Shown piece after piece: positions 24,540 to 36,590 of a DNA stretch of 64,000 bases (its first letter is position 1; each line of letters opens with the position of its first letter). Origin of the DNA: Asterias amurensis. Its lineage: Eukaryota; Echinodermata; Asteroidea; Forcipulatida; Asteriidae. The stretch is from the NCBI RefSeq assembly GCF_032118995.1, contig NC_092648.1, positions 16,334,450-16,398,449 on the forward strand. Reading direction: 5' to 3'. Below the pieces are notes generated by a model. That model saw only the letters and a list, made by a program, of their open reading frames with translations, was not told the DNA's origin and ran no database searches. Position numbers and translations under genes: made by a program.

Positions 24540-26937
24540 GAAAGAGGTATAGAAAGAGGTATAAGGCCTACCTCCAACCTGTTGTTTCAGCTGACTCGGT
24601 TTGTAATCGCGGGTGATTTTGCGCGATCGACCTGACGCATTTGGTCTGTAAAACCAGATGGCGCGTTCAGTGAGTATTAAAATTACATTACACTTCGGAA
24701 AGGGTAAGGACAAAGTCTCAAATTTGAGCGGGCACGATCATGGGAAGGGAACACACTTTCTATTTCTCTTTCAAAATATTTAGAGGGCAGAAGGATACAT
24801 GCGAGGCGGCTCCCATTGAATTGCTGAGCTATCTAATTCATAATACCTTTCAGTACTGTATATACACAGCGCAGATGCCATACACCTATTTATAATCGCA
24901 GCACTCGCTAAGAAGTGTTTCCGGAAAAAGATGGAGTGGTTATTGATCTTGTACCCAGCTCATAAGCGAAGGTCTACAAAAACTATACCCCAAGTGACCA
25001 AATTGAGGTCGTGTGTGGTTCGAAAGGAATCATGGTCATAATTTATGGCGGGAAGTATTATTTTATTGTTTTATTTTCAGTGCAATGGCATAAAGGATTG
25101 TTCTGTTGAGAGTGCTCACTTACGGGCAATGGGTTCTACTGCAGACGAGCAGAGTATACTGTTTGAAACGTCGAAACCAAACCGGCTCTTTTCAGAGCCA
25201 ACACTCACACAAAAGAGATTTACACATGATTGTACCCGCAAGTTTACTATTATTAATAGTTTCTTCCTTTTCATATTTAGCAATGCTCAATATAGCGAGT
25301 TAACGTACACATATTATTATCCGCCGACCGTATTTTTTATCTTGGATGAATGTGGGTGTCTTTATTCGACCACAAACAAAATTTAATACATTTCATTATT
25401 GTCACTATAGAACAAGGAGTTCGTAAGCCTAATTGTCTATAACAGAATATTGTCTAAAGGCCATTGTATTTTTGTACTGGATTTGTTTATTTCATTCCTG
25501 AACTCCAAATCATAGTAAATCAAAGCAGCATTTAATTTGACCTTTTGACTGAAGCAAAAATAAACCCTCTGTGGAATGTATACTGACCTATTTTTGTTGG
25601 TGAACTCAAATGACGTAATATTTCAAAGGTCACTTTGAAATAGTATCTTATAAAATGATATTTTGCAGCATTTTAACGCAAGGTTCGAGACTTGTAACTT
25701 TTCCCATATTTATAAGGACTCTGCTGCTAAAGTGTGTGGGAAATGTTGTTGACGCATTTTGACACGCTGCTGTTTATACAATACCATTAAATTCCGCGAT
25801 ACGAATTGTTAAATCCCTGCAGAAACATTACCATCGTATTGCCCTACCGGATCTCCCAAGACGCTGCTCAAAAATTGAATTAAATACTACCCTCAATTCG
25901 ACCACACTCTGGGAGCACTGCAAACAACAAAACGCTATATGTATGATATAGTGGTTGAAATGTAAATTTAATGTACCGGGTGTGGAGAAGTAAAATGTCC
26001 ACAACGACTAAAATAAAATGATTGTGTTTATTACACTGTGTGCACACGGAGCGACGCACTAAAGCACTAATTACAATCACCTCGTACTTTAGAAAGCCAA
26101 TGAAGACATCTTTTTCTCGTCTTTTTGTTTTTATGGTGGGTTCAAAATGAAGTTTGATGAAAGGCAACTTTGCTCTTGTTTTTGCAATTTGTTGTCTGAT
26201 ATTGATTAATCAATATTGCAGCACTCGGATTTCATATTATGGTATATTTATGGGTGTGCATGTGTTGTATTAATTTTGTTTTTAATTCCAAAGTTCATGC
26301 GAAATGATTAAACGTCGCACGTACAACCGCAGAAAGTGTTTCACGTTACTAATGATTAAACCATTACACAAAAAGGCGGCAATATTGCTTTGGGAAAAAA
26401 AATGAAACGAGAGATGGAAAAAAAAAACCGGTCGAGTTTCTGCTTATGTAAAGTCATTCGTCTAAGAGTGTCACAGTGCATGATATTTCAGGACAACACT
26501 ACAAAACAGTGATGGCGAGCACACACGTTTTTTGACAAATGAAGAGTGTTATGTCAGGATAAAATTCCTGTCATGGCGACATAACTCTAGTTATACGACA
26601 GCCTGGGGTGTCAATAACGTGTACGTATCACAGAAGCAGCTCCACACTGCTTCAGGTATAACACAAAATGACGCTCCTCAATTCCAACCTAATTATGCGC
26701 AAAACAGGTCCATTCACATGTGTTAAAATGTGTTCAATAACAGCTCGAATAAGTGCACTGAATGCGTCAAAATGGATCTCCATTTTGAAGTAAACGACTA
26801 TCGCATTGTCAGCAGTGTTAATCAGCCACCTCGGGTATGAAATTCACTTGAATGCATGTACATAAATTAACCACTACGTTCATAATAGGTACCCTTCACT
26901 TTATGGGTTTAAATTGCTCTTGGCTTTAAAACGTTCA

Positions 26938-26952
26938 CCCCCCCCCCCCCCC
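26938..26952 (+). repeat. C15 homopolymer
   Basis: Fifteen consecutive C. Confidence 0.9.
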
Positions 26953-28443
26953 TACGTCGACAGAAACAAAAATACATATGTATATATATTCAGGTAAGTA
27001 TTTCATACAGCGTTTTTGCATATAGACAAATGTTTTGTACACATCGAGTGGTAATACTGAGTAGGATTCTACAAGGAAAATAGTTCAAAGCTATAAATAA
27101 TGAATGCTACCTGCAGGCGGGTTTCTGTTTACACTTGTGGCTACAACAATCGCCCAATCTAAGACTTGCTCCGGTTCGTGTTACTTCTCAATGAAATTGT
27201 CTGGGGCAAAATAATGGCCGCGTTGAGAGATTTAATCAAGGCGGTCAATATTGCAAATTAGTTCCCCCCTTTCTCTTCATACGCGTCAATGCTACCAATG
27301 AACTTTTGGTGTTTGGTTTAGAATTACACGGTGTTTGTTGTTTGAATTTAAAACAAGCAGTTCGAAGACTGTAATTAAAAAAATGCTGTTTCGTGGAGTC
27401 AAAGCCTTTGTAGCTTTTAGTCCCATGTATTTATTTAGTGCGGGTTGGCACAAATTACGACCAGTTTAGGTTTGTGTGATGTTTATAATTTTGAAATTGT
27501 GTTCAGGTTATCGCTTAACATTTTATTTTTTTAAATTAGGAAGGACACCTTGCAATAAATTGACACCCTTTAAACTCGACCCTCTTTTTGACAATTTTGT
27601 GATCAGGTTATTTATTTAAACGACTGGTTTCAATTGTGACATTACACCACTATACATGTATATAGCTTTTCATTAATATCTTATTTGTAACGTAATACGA
27701 GTTTTTTTTTCTTTTAAATCCAACAATCTCAAAACTGAATTACAAAGAAAACTTGATTTAAACTCTATTTGCGATAACCACAGAGGCGATGGCCACTTTT
27801 CCCGTTGTCGGTTTACGTCAATATTAGCCTATCATGCAATTAAAAATGCATAGGCTTATTATGAGTTTTGTTGACTGTTCATTTCTACAATCCCGGGAGC
27901 TGTAATGACATTGATGTTGAAATGCTTGCCTAATACAAATAAACGCAAAACGACAATCATCCAATAATGGACGTTGTGACAGATCGTTAAAGTAATTAAC
28001 AATATGTTAATTTGCAATTAACAGTTGGTCAATTTAAATCAATGGCTGATCATGGTCACACTGTCTGCTATACTTTCACACAAAACCAATTTAGCAATGG
28101 TTCCTCGCTAGTGTAGCGTGGTTTTCAAATTTTACAAAATGTACCTTGTGTGAAAGGACAGCAATTTTTTTCTAATGTCCAAGTTCATTTGCAAAATCGT
28201 GTCAAACATTGCTACAGTTTGCAACCGTGCTTAATCTAAGCAAGGTAGCCCAGTTAAATTGCTGTCGTGTGAAGAGCAAGTTTTTAGGAGTCTAGAATGT
28301 CTTGAAATGCCTCATATCTGAGATGGTATAAAGAGGACCGCTCGAAATTCAAGCTGAATCAAAATGCTTTTTAAGAAATTGTCACACCTGCAATTATTTC
28401 TGTACAAGAGCATTGCCACACTTTTAAGTGTTTATTAAAAACT

Positions 28444-29062
28444 TCAAGGATATAAGCCAGACTTAAGACAGCATAAACACAAATGAAGTAAAAAATAGTA
28501 TTGGCTTCGGTGATTGGTAAATAAGTGCTTGGGAATTAGCGCATTGTCCCCGGGCAATGGACAGACTGGGACAGGGTCAGTATAAGCGGGTACTCCCACT
28601 TCATCTATCGGTTTCCGCTCATCCATTACACTTAATGCAGGCACTGCGCGGCATGTGTCAGAACACACCTGTACTATTAAGACAAGTCATGGTCTTAGGG
28701 AGACTTTGCGTAAGCTTCCATCGAGGAAGATGATCCCATTTATATTGCGCATAGTTAACGTTTTGCTCTTAACCTCTTTGCCAAATCGGTGGTCATCTAA
28801 ATCCATTAGTCAAAGTTGATTTATTTTCAAATGTAAGTCAGTCGACATCTTAAATGTTTAAATAAGTACACATTCAGCAACTTACCTTCTGTAGGCATTT
28901 CATCTTGTCAAATAAGCCTGGGACGTGAGGCTTTGGGGCGCTCTGGCGTTGGGCAGACCACTGGGGGCTTTCGACGGCGGGCGAGCTGGGAGGATAGACA
29001 ACGGTACGGTAGGTAGACGGGCGGGTACGAAAACCATTGATGAACAGATCCCCACCTTGCAT
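28444..29062 (-). CDS. Candidate two-exon gene of unknown function, 133 aa
   Basis: Possible exon 1 (29062-28886) opens with ATG (MQGGDLFING), with an in-frame stop just upstream, and ends at a strong donor (AGAAG|GTAAGT). Possible exon 2 (28668-28444) begins after an acceptor TAGTACAG and stays open in the same phase for 74 codons to a TGA. An AATAAA follows about ten bases after the stop. Exon 1 is Pro/Ser-rich and basic (FRTRPSTYRTVVYPPSSPAV); exon 2 is Cys-containing with a hydrophobic end (YYFLLHLCLCCL). The exon-1 segment is markedly more GC-rich than its surroundings. No family is recognised. It could be a coincidental open frame in a noncoding transcript. Confidence 0.33.
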
Positions 29063-30568
29063 TACTCAACGCACTACGGCGCACTCTGCAGGAGGAACAA
29101 AACCATTAAGTGCATCTCCATTATCTCTTAAGTGCAATCTGAGGGAGAAACCTCCCGCGTGTTTGAGAGAAGAAACCCTCTTTAAAGTAGGGGGAGGAAC
29201 AAATTCCGTGCCGTCTGAGATGGTTTAATTGCTCAACAAATATCTTAAAGGTGACAAGTGTGGACAGTGTTAAACGATGTGTAGTTTTATAGTCGTCCTG
29301 ACATTAAATCAATGCAATGTCTTCGCCCGGCTAGCGATCGGAGGGCATGCGATTCTAACGTTTCCAAAACCAACGTGGCATGTTGCCATGCTGCACTGAT
29401 GCCAAATCACACGGAGTAAACACTAAATGACGTTATTCCTCAAATTCCTGTCCCTTTTGTGAAATTGTTCTTGAGATCACCTTGACATGAACGGATGACA
29501 TTGTACTGTGACGAACAATACCAAGCATCGATGTTGGTGTCTAACTGCTCGTCAAAAAAGACAAATGCCTAAATGTATCTCTGTTCAAAGCCGTAATGTT
29601 GCCAGCTCTACCATCAGTTTTGGAAACATACAGTATTATTCTCCGTCCTGAACAATCATCCTGTTCCTGTTATGCTTTCTGAAAATGCCCCATTCCCCGT
29701 GTCATAATATTAAACTACAAGAGGCAAGTTTGCTTTATTTGCATAGGGGAAGATAGTGAGTGGCGACTGGAGGTTTCCTCTGGTTCCTCAAAGCACCACG
29801 AGAGCTGCCGGTTCCGACTTGACTGTGAACTCCTCAATCAATGGGAGAATGTGTTTTCGGGAGCACCGAGGCGGTAACACAACGGATGACTGCCGGTCTA
29901 GAAAAACATCAGCGCCAGTCAGAGAGCAAACCTCAGTTAAGGTTTCGTTGGTGAAGAGAACCGTCCGGGTGGTTTTTAATTAGCATTACTGGCACGTTCG
30001 GTTCACGTACATGTGGCACCCGAGGTATGACGAGAGGAATCCTTTAGAAACATAGTTTACGTCGACGTTCGTCTTCCCCCAGTTGAAACGCTTGCCATCT
30101 TTCACACGCAATGATTGAAGACACGCCTACTCACGTACGCTGTAACAACCGAAATACGAACAACATGGTGGTCGCATATCGGCTAGTTGGGAACCTCTAT
30201 ATAGTAGCCAGAAAATGAACATATTGTTCAAATAAGCAGGTAATTAATTCACATTGCATTTATTCTATAACCCGCATCTGACACACACACATAGACACAC
30301 GTCATTCGAAAAGTAATACTGTAGCAGTCATAAATCGTCTTATTAACATAATTATTCAGTCAGCGTCACCGAGGCAACTAGTAAATACAACCGGGTTGAT
30401 GCAAAGGTAGATTCTTTGAAGAAGAGCGGCCCTATTATGATCAAATTGTGTCCTAAACTGGTGTGTGCTAAGCACTCTATATTCACTACTGTCTATGTCA
30501 TGTGAACACAATTCATACAGGCAAATTACTCGCATGGGATTTGAACCCAAGGTGGCCGTGAGTAGCAT
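29063..30568. other. Intergenic upstream of the 28.4-29.1 kb candidate gene
   Basis: Patchily GC-richer (29750-30000) than its neighbours; no exon supported. Could contain promoter or 5' UTR of the minus-strand candidate. Confidence 0.35.
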
Positions 30569-30778
30569 TCAAACGGGGGACCTATAAACAATAGAGCCGG
30601 TGTCAGATGCAACTGTGTCCGCCTTGCAATACTTTCCGCTCCGGACACTTTTACATATGCAATCGTGTCCGGGGCTATGCAAAAACCGTCCGCCGGACAT
30701 ATGCAAATGTGTCCGGGCGGACACAACTGCATAATGCAGCAGCGTCCGGGCGGACACGATTGCATATGTAAAACCATT
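30569..30778. repeat. GTCCGGGCGGACAC-rich repeat
   Basis: At least two near-identical palindromic motifs GTCCGGGCGGACAC and related GTCCGCCGGAC are separated by TGCATATGCAA-type spacers. It is GC-rich in an AT-rich setting and abuts MITE copy 7. Confidence 0.6.
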
Positions 30779-31150
30779 GACACTGGACACTATTGGTAAT
30801 TGTGAAAGACTAGTCTTCTCACTTGGTGTGTCTCAACATATGCATAAAATGACAAACCTGTGAAAATTTGAGCTCAATCGGTCGTCGACGTTGCGAGATA
30901 TTCCTGACAGAAAAAAAACACCCTTGTCGCACCATGGTCAAATGAAGTTGTGTGCTTGATTTCGAGACCTCAAATTCTAAATATGAGGTCTCAAATTCGT
31001 GGAAAATTACCCTTTCTCGAAAACTACGTCACTTCAGAGGGAGCTGTTTCTCCAAATGTTTTATACTATCAACCTCTCCCCATCACTCGTAATCAAGAAA
31101 GGTTTGTATGATTAAAATTATTTTGAGTAATTACCAATAGTGTCCACTGC
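30779..31150. mobile_element. Copy 7 of the GGCACTGGACAC foldback family (reverse)
   Basis: GACACTGGACACTATTGGTA at left and CCAATAGTGTCCACTGCCC at right. The outer TTAAAG is missing on the left, where it abuts the GGACAC-rich repeat. Confidence 0.85.
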
Positions 31151-31188
31151 CCCATTTCTGCTTAAGCACTCTATTTAAGCATAGGGCC

Positions 31189-31400
31189 CAATTTCATAGA
31201 GCTCAGCTCTCATGTGCTCGTTACCAAGTAAGTTTTGAGTAATTACCAAAAATGTCCCGGTGTGGATATCATAAAGAGTTAAGACTAGTCTTATCTCGAG
31301 TTAGGATGAAAATTAGCCTCAAGTTTTGAATAAAAGAGTCGTAGAACTATTCCTAAGTTAATAGGAGCCTCAGTGCTTAAAATTTACATCTGAGAAGGGC
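31189..31400. repeat. Degenerate dispersed repeats (GCCCAATTTCATAGAG and TAAGTTAGGA types)
   Basis: Starts GGGCCCAATTTCATAGAGC, as at 36479, then a fragment of the GGCACTGGACAC family (CTCGTTACCAAGTAAGTTTTG), then AGACTAGTCTTATCTCGAGT, related to 43545-43670. Confidence 0.45.
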
Positions 31401-32276
31401 GCCTGTTTTTTGTTTAATAAAAACAATATAAATTAAAAGCAATTTATTTAATCCCGTCCTTCAAAATTCAAATGATCATCTTAGTAAAAACTACCCCAAA
31501 TTATGTTTAGGCATAAATTCACACGACACAAATTACTTACAACGATGCGACCATCGTTTAGAGAAACAGTTCAATAGCATAGGCAGATATGATTGCTACA
31601 TTGTCATGGTGTATTTTTGCATTACCTACTTGCCAATTCCCATCATGGTGTGAATTTAAACGCTTCACTTTTTGGATTGTAGTTGAGTAACACAGTTTAA
31701 AAGTTTACTACAAAATGTAGATGGCGAAATAGGTTGTAAGTGAATTTATGACAACTGAGGGCGCTCGTCAAGTCCTTCAGTCTTTGAATGTGTACCGTGG
31801 AGTGGCGCTTGAACCAGGCTTTACTTCAATTTTTCTATGGGACTGGGTGTTTGAATACCTTCAACCTAAACAAGTAAGGCACTACAATTAAGTCAGTGTG
31901 TATTTGTAACTATTCAAACGTCCCCTCCTCCATATTATTACTTAAAGAGACGCTGAACACAATTCTTTTTTCAAATACCGTTTAATTACTCCAATTATGT
32001 ATATATACAATTTATACAAAAATATATATTTCATTATCACTTAGAGTTACTTTGTAAAAGCTTTATCAAAGGATTCATCAATAACTCTTTCCGTTTAGAA
32101 GTAAAAAACAAGAAACAACTTTAGAATCAACTTTAACCATAACTTACAAAAGTCTATTTTAAATTGAAACGAAATCTTTACTGAAATGCCAAATCACCTT
32201 TAAAAATTGTTATTAAATCTTTATCATTCATAATAAAATAATTGCAGAAAATTTGTGGAAATATGTAAAAATTACG

Positions 32277-33641
32277 TCAGTGTCTCCTGCCTAGTCCGGT
32301 GTTGTATACCTGGAGTGTACGGCGACGAAGGCTGGTGCGGGAGGGAGCTGGGCCGGAGTAGGAGAAACCAAACTTCCTTCGGAGCCTGGAGGAACGACGT
32401 TGCTTAGCAAACCATCTCTGAAAAACAAGAAGAAAAGAGACAATGTGTGAGTAGGCTTATTTTACCAGGTGAGAAGCTGCAGAAAAAAAGACTGGTTGCC
32501 CCAGAGAGTTGAAGTCTGGGCGGAAGATGAATATTTTACTGCTGAGAGAAACTAGTCTGGTAGTGTTTTGTAGACGCTGCAGACGTTTTGGTTTATTGTC
32601 TTGATAAAGCAGTGAAATGTCGCATTTGAAAGTGACGATAGCGTGAACAAAAATGTCAGTGTTTTTTAGACGCTGCATACGTTTCATTTGATTTTCTTGT
32701 CGTGAATTGTCGAATTTGGAAGTGATAAAAGCGTGAACAAGTTTTCAGTGGTGTGTTGGTCAAGATAGTGAGAGAACTTTACTTACATTAATAGTTGATA
32801 CTGGAAGATGTGTCCGCTGAGCCAAATCTCGAAGTCTCCCGGTGTCTGGCTGCCCACGGTCTGCTCGGAAGGCCTCAGCCAACATCACAGCTTGCCAAGC
32901 TGCAAGGTCGACTGGACGGGGATGAGCGGTGAAGTCTTGCAGTCGGGAGATCGTGATGGGTGCGAGGTCAGAGCTCCCCATCTGGACTGGGGCTGGAGTG
33001 GACATGAGCTCCGGGAAGGGGGTAGTTGAGTTCTGGTCGACCTCGACTGGTGACATCGGAGGGGTGAGAAGACTGGCTGCTGGTTGGACTTCTGCGACTG
33101 TGTCTATGAAATACAAAACAAAAAAGATAATAAGTATACCATAACGTACTAAAGGGTATTGTATATTTAATATCGATATGAAAAGGAATTACATTCAGTG
33201 AGATTTGAAACTTTGCGTGATTAGAATACAGTTAGTTAGCTGAGGTTTGTCGGAAACATATGAAAAACTTTCTTATTAGTAGTTTGGTTGTTGGTTCTGA
33301 AAAGGACCGGTGGTTGGAAATTTTATCACTATGCTCTGATCGTCTTCAGTACTGCAACAAACCATGAACAAACTTTAAGTTGAAGGTGTAGGCAAGTGTC
33401 ACAATTTAGTGGTGAGCTCCCATCATTTGGTTGGATCTACATTTTGTTTTTACTTACCAGTATCTGAAGCAAAGGTCGCACCTTCAATGCTGATGTGTTG
33501 TTGCACCGATGGGATGTAACCACTGTAGTTACAAGTACCGCCTGATGACGGCAATGAAGCCATCTCCTCAGCGAAAGATTGTCGGCTGAACCAGACCATC
33601 TCACTAGAGAGACCAAGGGCGGAGGCTATCTGGATATCCAT
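32277..33641 (-). CDS. Divergent PRD-type homeodomain protein, 3 exons, 213 aa
   Basis: Exons on the minus strand are 33641-33458, 33103-32787 and 32417-32277. Donors are GTAAGT-type, acceptors end CATAG and TTCAG, and phases join cleanly to one 213-residue frame ending in TGA. The first in-frame ATG (33641) gives MDIQIASALG; upstream in-frame sequence lacks another ATG nearby. Residues 1-110 are Ser/Pro-rich and low in recognisable structure. About residues 120-178 fit a homeodomain: helix 1 (LAAWQAVMLAEAF), helix 2 (GRLRDLAQRTHL), and recognition helix VSTINRWFAKQRR. W48, F49 and R53 equivalents are present, but position 51, almost always Asn, is Lys, and the helix1-helix2 loop has one extra residue. 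The last intron falls between homeodomain residues 46 and 47, a hallmark of PRD-class genes. The C-terminus is Arg-rich (RRKF, RRRT, GRRH), with no OAR motif. Likely a nuclear DNA-binding protein; the exact family is not recognised. Gene model is solid, function inferred. Confidence 0.72.
33221..33380. repeat. Third copy of the CGTCTTCAG-core repeat, in homeobox gene intron 1
   Basis: Contains GGTTCTGAAAAGGACCGGTG and TATGCTCTGATCGTCTTCAG, matching the centre of the 51401 element (GGTTCTGAAAAGAAACG, TATGCTCTAATCGTCTTC). No clear inverted ends remain. Confidence 0.5.
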
Positions 33642-33745
33642 TATTACGATAGATTGTGGCCTCAAATACGATTTAGGAATTACTTTGGAGAGCGATGTTG
33701 ATCGTGAGAGAACACAGAATCGAATGATGAAGCTACTGCAACACC

Positions 33746-33757
33746 CGGAGTATTTAA
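33746..33757 (-). promoter_or_regulatory. Possible TATA-like element of the homeobox gene
   Basis: CTTAAATACTCC on the minus strand lies about 105 bp upstream of the homeobox gene start codon. Placement is compatible with a TATA box giving a short 5' UTR, but it is only a sequence resemblance. Confidence 0.25.
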
Positions 33758-33825
33758 GAACGATTTGGAGGCTTTGTTATCGGACGTTTCGCACAACGAA
33801 TCTAATTCACGAAGTGAGTCAAAGG

Positions 33826-33866
33826 AACCGACCCGTGAGTGACGCGCTCAGTGCGGTGGGTCGGTT
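33826..33866. repeat. Short inverted repeat upstream of the homeobox gene
   Basis: AACCGACCC (33826-33834) and GGGTCGGTT (33858-33866) form a 9-bp perfect inverted repeat around a 23-bp spacer. It lies about 190 bp upstream of the homeobox start in locally GC-rich DNA; it could be a paired protein-binding site. Confidence 0.4.
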
Positions 33867-36478
33867 ACTCAAAGAATCAGGGGCTGACCCAGGATCAATC
33901 CGCAAGCCGCCCATTCATAAAACTCGACCTGCTTTGCGCCCCGAACAAGCATGCAGATTCTGGATTTCTATAGTTCTATAGTTGGAATGAATTTGGGAAA
34001 GCACGATGTAGGATCATTTACAACTGAAAAGAATTCAACTCAATTATCAGAAAAAGCTGCTTCATACAAACTAGTCAGAGCACAACAGCTAGAGACTGAC
34101 TTTCTTGACTTTTCAAGCGGATCGACTAGCGATCTTCCCAAACTTGACTTGTGCGTTCTACATAACAGCTGACGATAACTCAATAGAGAATATCCATCGA
34201 GAACACGGGTAACGACAAAAATGCCTATAATGCTTCGTTTTTGAAAGGGCAATATGGCATCGAGGCATTTTCTCCTTGGTAAAGGGCACCCTACGAACTG
34301 TAAATTTCTACTGGAGCATTTAATGAGCACCATGGCAATGACCAGTTGGCATGGAGGCATTTGCCTTCGTTTCCTCCAGGGTGAAGTGTCAGGCCTGACT
34401 TAATATTGAAGAGGTGATCAGTAGGGTCATGCTCACGAAAGTAAATTACCATTTATAATTATTTTCTGCACGTCGTACAATTGCAGTTGACACCTTTGCA
34501 CATTTTAAGGCTATATCTCACGAGATTGACCCGGTTTGAAAAGATAAACATCATTGTTTTGTGAAGGAAAACATTTTTACACATTTTGGATGTTATTGGT
34601 GACATCAACTTGTCCCTATTTTCCAGCTAAATCGCTATATTTCTCTTCTACACTAATTAGCACAAGGACCATTTTGACAAGCTCCCACTATTGCGTTTTC
34701 ACTTTATAAGTACAGAGTTGGAAAGACGACATCAGAAAACTCTTAATTGTATTTCTCTATCTTTCTAGTGGTACTAAACTTGTGGGGTTCCGTTAATTTT
34801 TTTTTTTACAAATGCCGGACTCCGCCATGAGTCTTCGTAGCTGCCACGTTACTTATTCCTTCCTTCATGCATATTTAAATCACCATCAGAACCATTATGT
34901 CATAGCAAGAGTGTTTTTTTAGAGAAACATAATTAAGCTATAAATCAAAGTGAAGTAGCCAAGAGTCTGCGGTTGCACTTGCTCAACATTCACTGGGCAT
35001 CGGTCAATAAGAAGGTGTTCACGTCTTGATTCCAACAATACAACGACTTCAGAAAAACTCGCACCTCGTATACTGCGGTTTGAGCGGGTTTGCGCCGGTA
35101 TCTAAGGACCGCCAAAGCTGGTAACACTAACAGTATTGAAAAGAAAACAGTGTGATAGTAGGCGGCGAAATCGTAAACTCAATAGACATTGTCAATAGAC
35201 AAGCTACATTTTTATTTCTATAGATAGCTGGCGTTTGTGACATGACAGTGGAAGCCCATAGAGAATTAATTATGTCACAATTGAAGTACTAAATGAATCA
35301 GCTTCTCTGCCGGCCGTCTTTTCTTTCATTACTAAATTGTTAGGCCTATACATCCCTTTAAGTTAATAGACCGCCGGTCATGTATGTTGTTGACGGTAGT
35401 ATTGCACAATAATTTTGTTGAATGATGATGATATCTCAAAAACAAAGCAAATAAATACCTTTATTGTTAAATCCAAGTAACGAGAAGCTCTATCTCAATG
35501 AACTCTGTAGCAATGGTAGGTCCACCTTGGGGGAAAACGAGGGGTTGTGTTAGCCCCGGTATTCGACATTCGATCTGGTACACGTCGTACGGGTAGGTTT
35601 CCTTGCGTTGACCACTGTTGACCATCGGCAAGAGTTGACCATATATGAAAAACTGACAGACGGCAGTATAACCCTTAGGCTACCACGCCCCCACTGTCCT
35701 GCCTCCATGGTACAATATTTAATTATTCTGCAATTAATGTGTCCACTTTGGCTTATATTTCTTCCTAGTTCCAAGTTTCGAACACCAAGTGACATGTTAC
35801 AGTCTTGCCGCAAATACAAGTCAAATTTTTATGAATACTGCCACCACTCGTTCAGTTGCGGAAAGGATATTAGTCTCTTACGGAACAAGATAAAAAGGGT
35901 TCTTCCTTCATGGTTGGACACAAAAATATGATATTATTATGATTTTGTTTAAAAAATAACACCAAAGTTTCCCCATACTGTGTGTTGTATATAAGACATT
36001 TTTACCTTGTGACAATTATAGGCCATGAGGTCTCTTATTTTACACTATGGGAGACTAATGACTGGTAATCATATTTATTTTGTTTTCCCAAGAAAAACTT
36101 TTGCAGTTTTGTGAAATCGCTCTCTAATTAATGATCCAGGAATGTTATGGATGGACCTTTCCAAAAGCTTTCGCCCGCTCTGATGTGGTCATGACCGGGG
36201 TCTGTAGGCCTACACATGAAAGGCCTAATTCACCTTCCCTTTGATGATCCATTGTAAGCCGCCCATGGACCAGATCAAGCCACAGCCAAATTGATTTTGA
36301 GGCTTTCGTTAAATCTATACTTTGTTTCAAGAAAAGAAGAGAATATCAATTTAGTTACAGGTTCAACGAGCCAATATGATCAAATCGTTCTTGCTCATTT
36401 GTAAAATAGGTTACAGGCAAAGATAGTTTTCACAGTTAAAATGTCAATCTGTAACTTTGCAACTTGTTGAAATGATTA
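33867..36478. other. Intergenic upstream of the homeobox gene, no gene seen
   Basis: No repeat family or exon recognised. Likely to include distal regulatory DNA of the homeobox gene and the far 3' flank of SYNJ2BP. Confidence 0.4.
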
Positions 36479-36590
36479 AGGCCCAATTTCATAGAGTAGC
36501 TAAGCACAACAATTTGCTTAGCATGAAGTTTATGCCTTGATAAAAAAGGGATTACCAACCAAATTTCCACATGATTTTCAGGATAAGAAA
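36479..36590. repeat. GCCCAATTTCATAGAG-type dispersed repeat
   Basis: GGCCCAATTTCATAGAGTAG, CTAAGCACAACAATTTGCTT and ATTACCAACCAAATTTCCAC. The same opening occurs at 9451 and, inverted, at about 41945-41960. Confidence 0.5.

Larger units (their letters stand above)
23342..28443. other. 5-kb AT-rich intergenic stretch, no gene seen
   Basis: Contains the (GTTT)n tract and a C15 run. No recognised exon or repeat family. Confidence 0.45.

Noticed and set aside
33685-33981. 98-residue plus-strand open frame next to the homeobox gene
   Set aside because: Starts on a non-ATG codon, has no splice or family support, and covers the putative promoter of the opposite-strand homeobox gene.
35550-35931. 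Open frames on both strands, 89 and 107 codons
   Set aside because: No splice consensus, biased composition or similarity; overlapping opposite-strand frames argue for chance.
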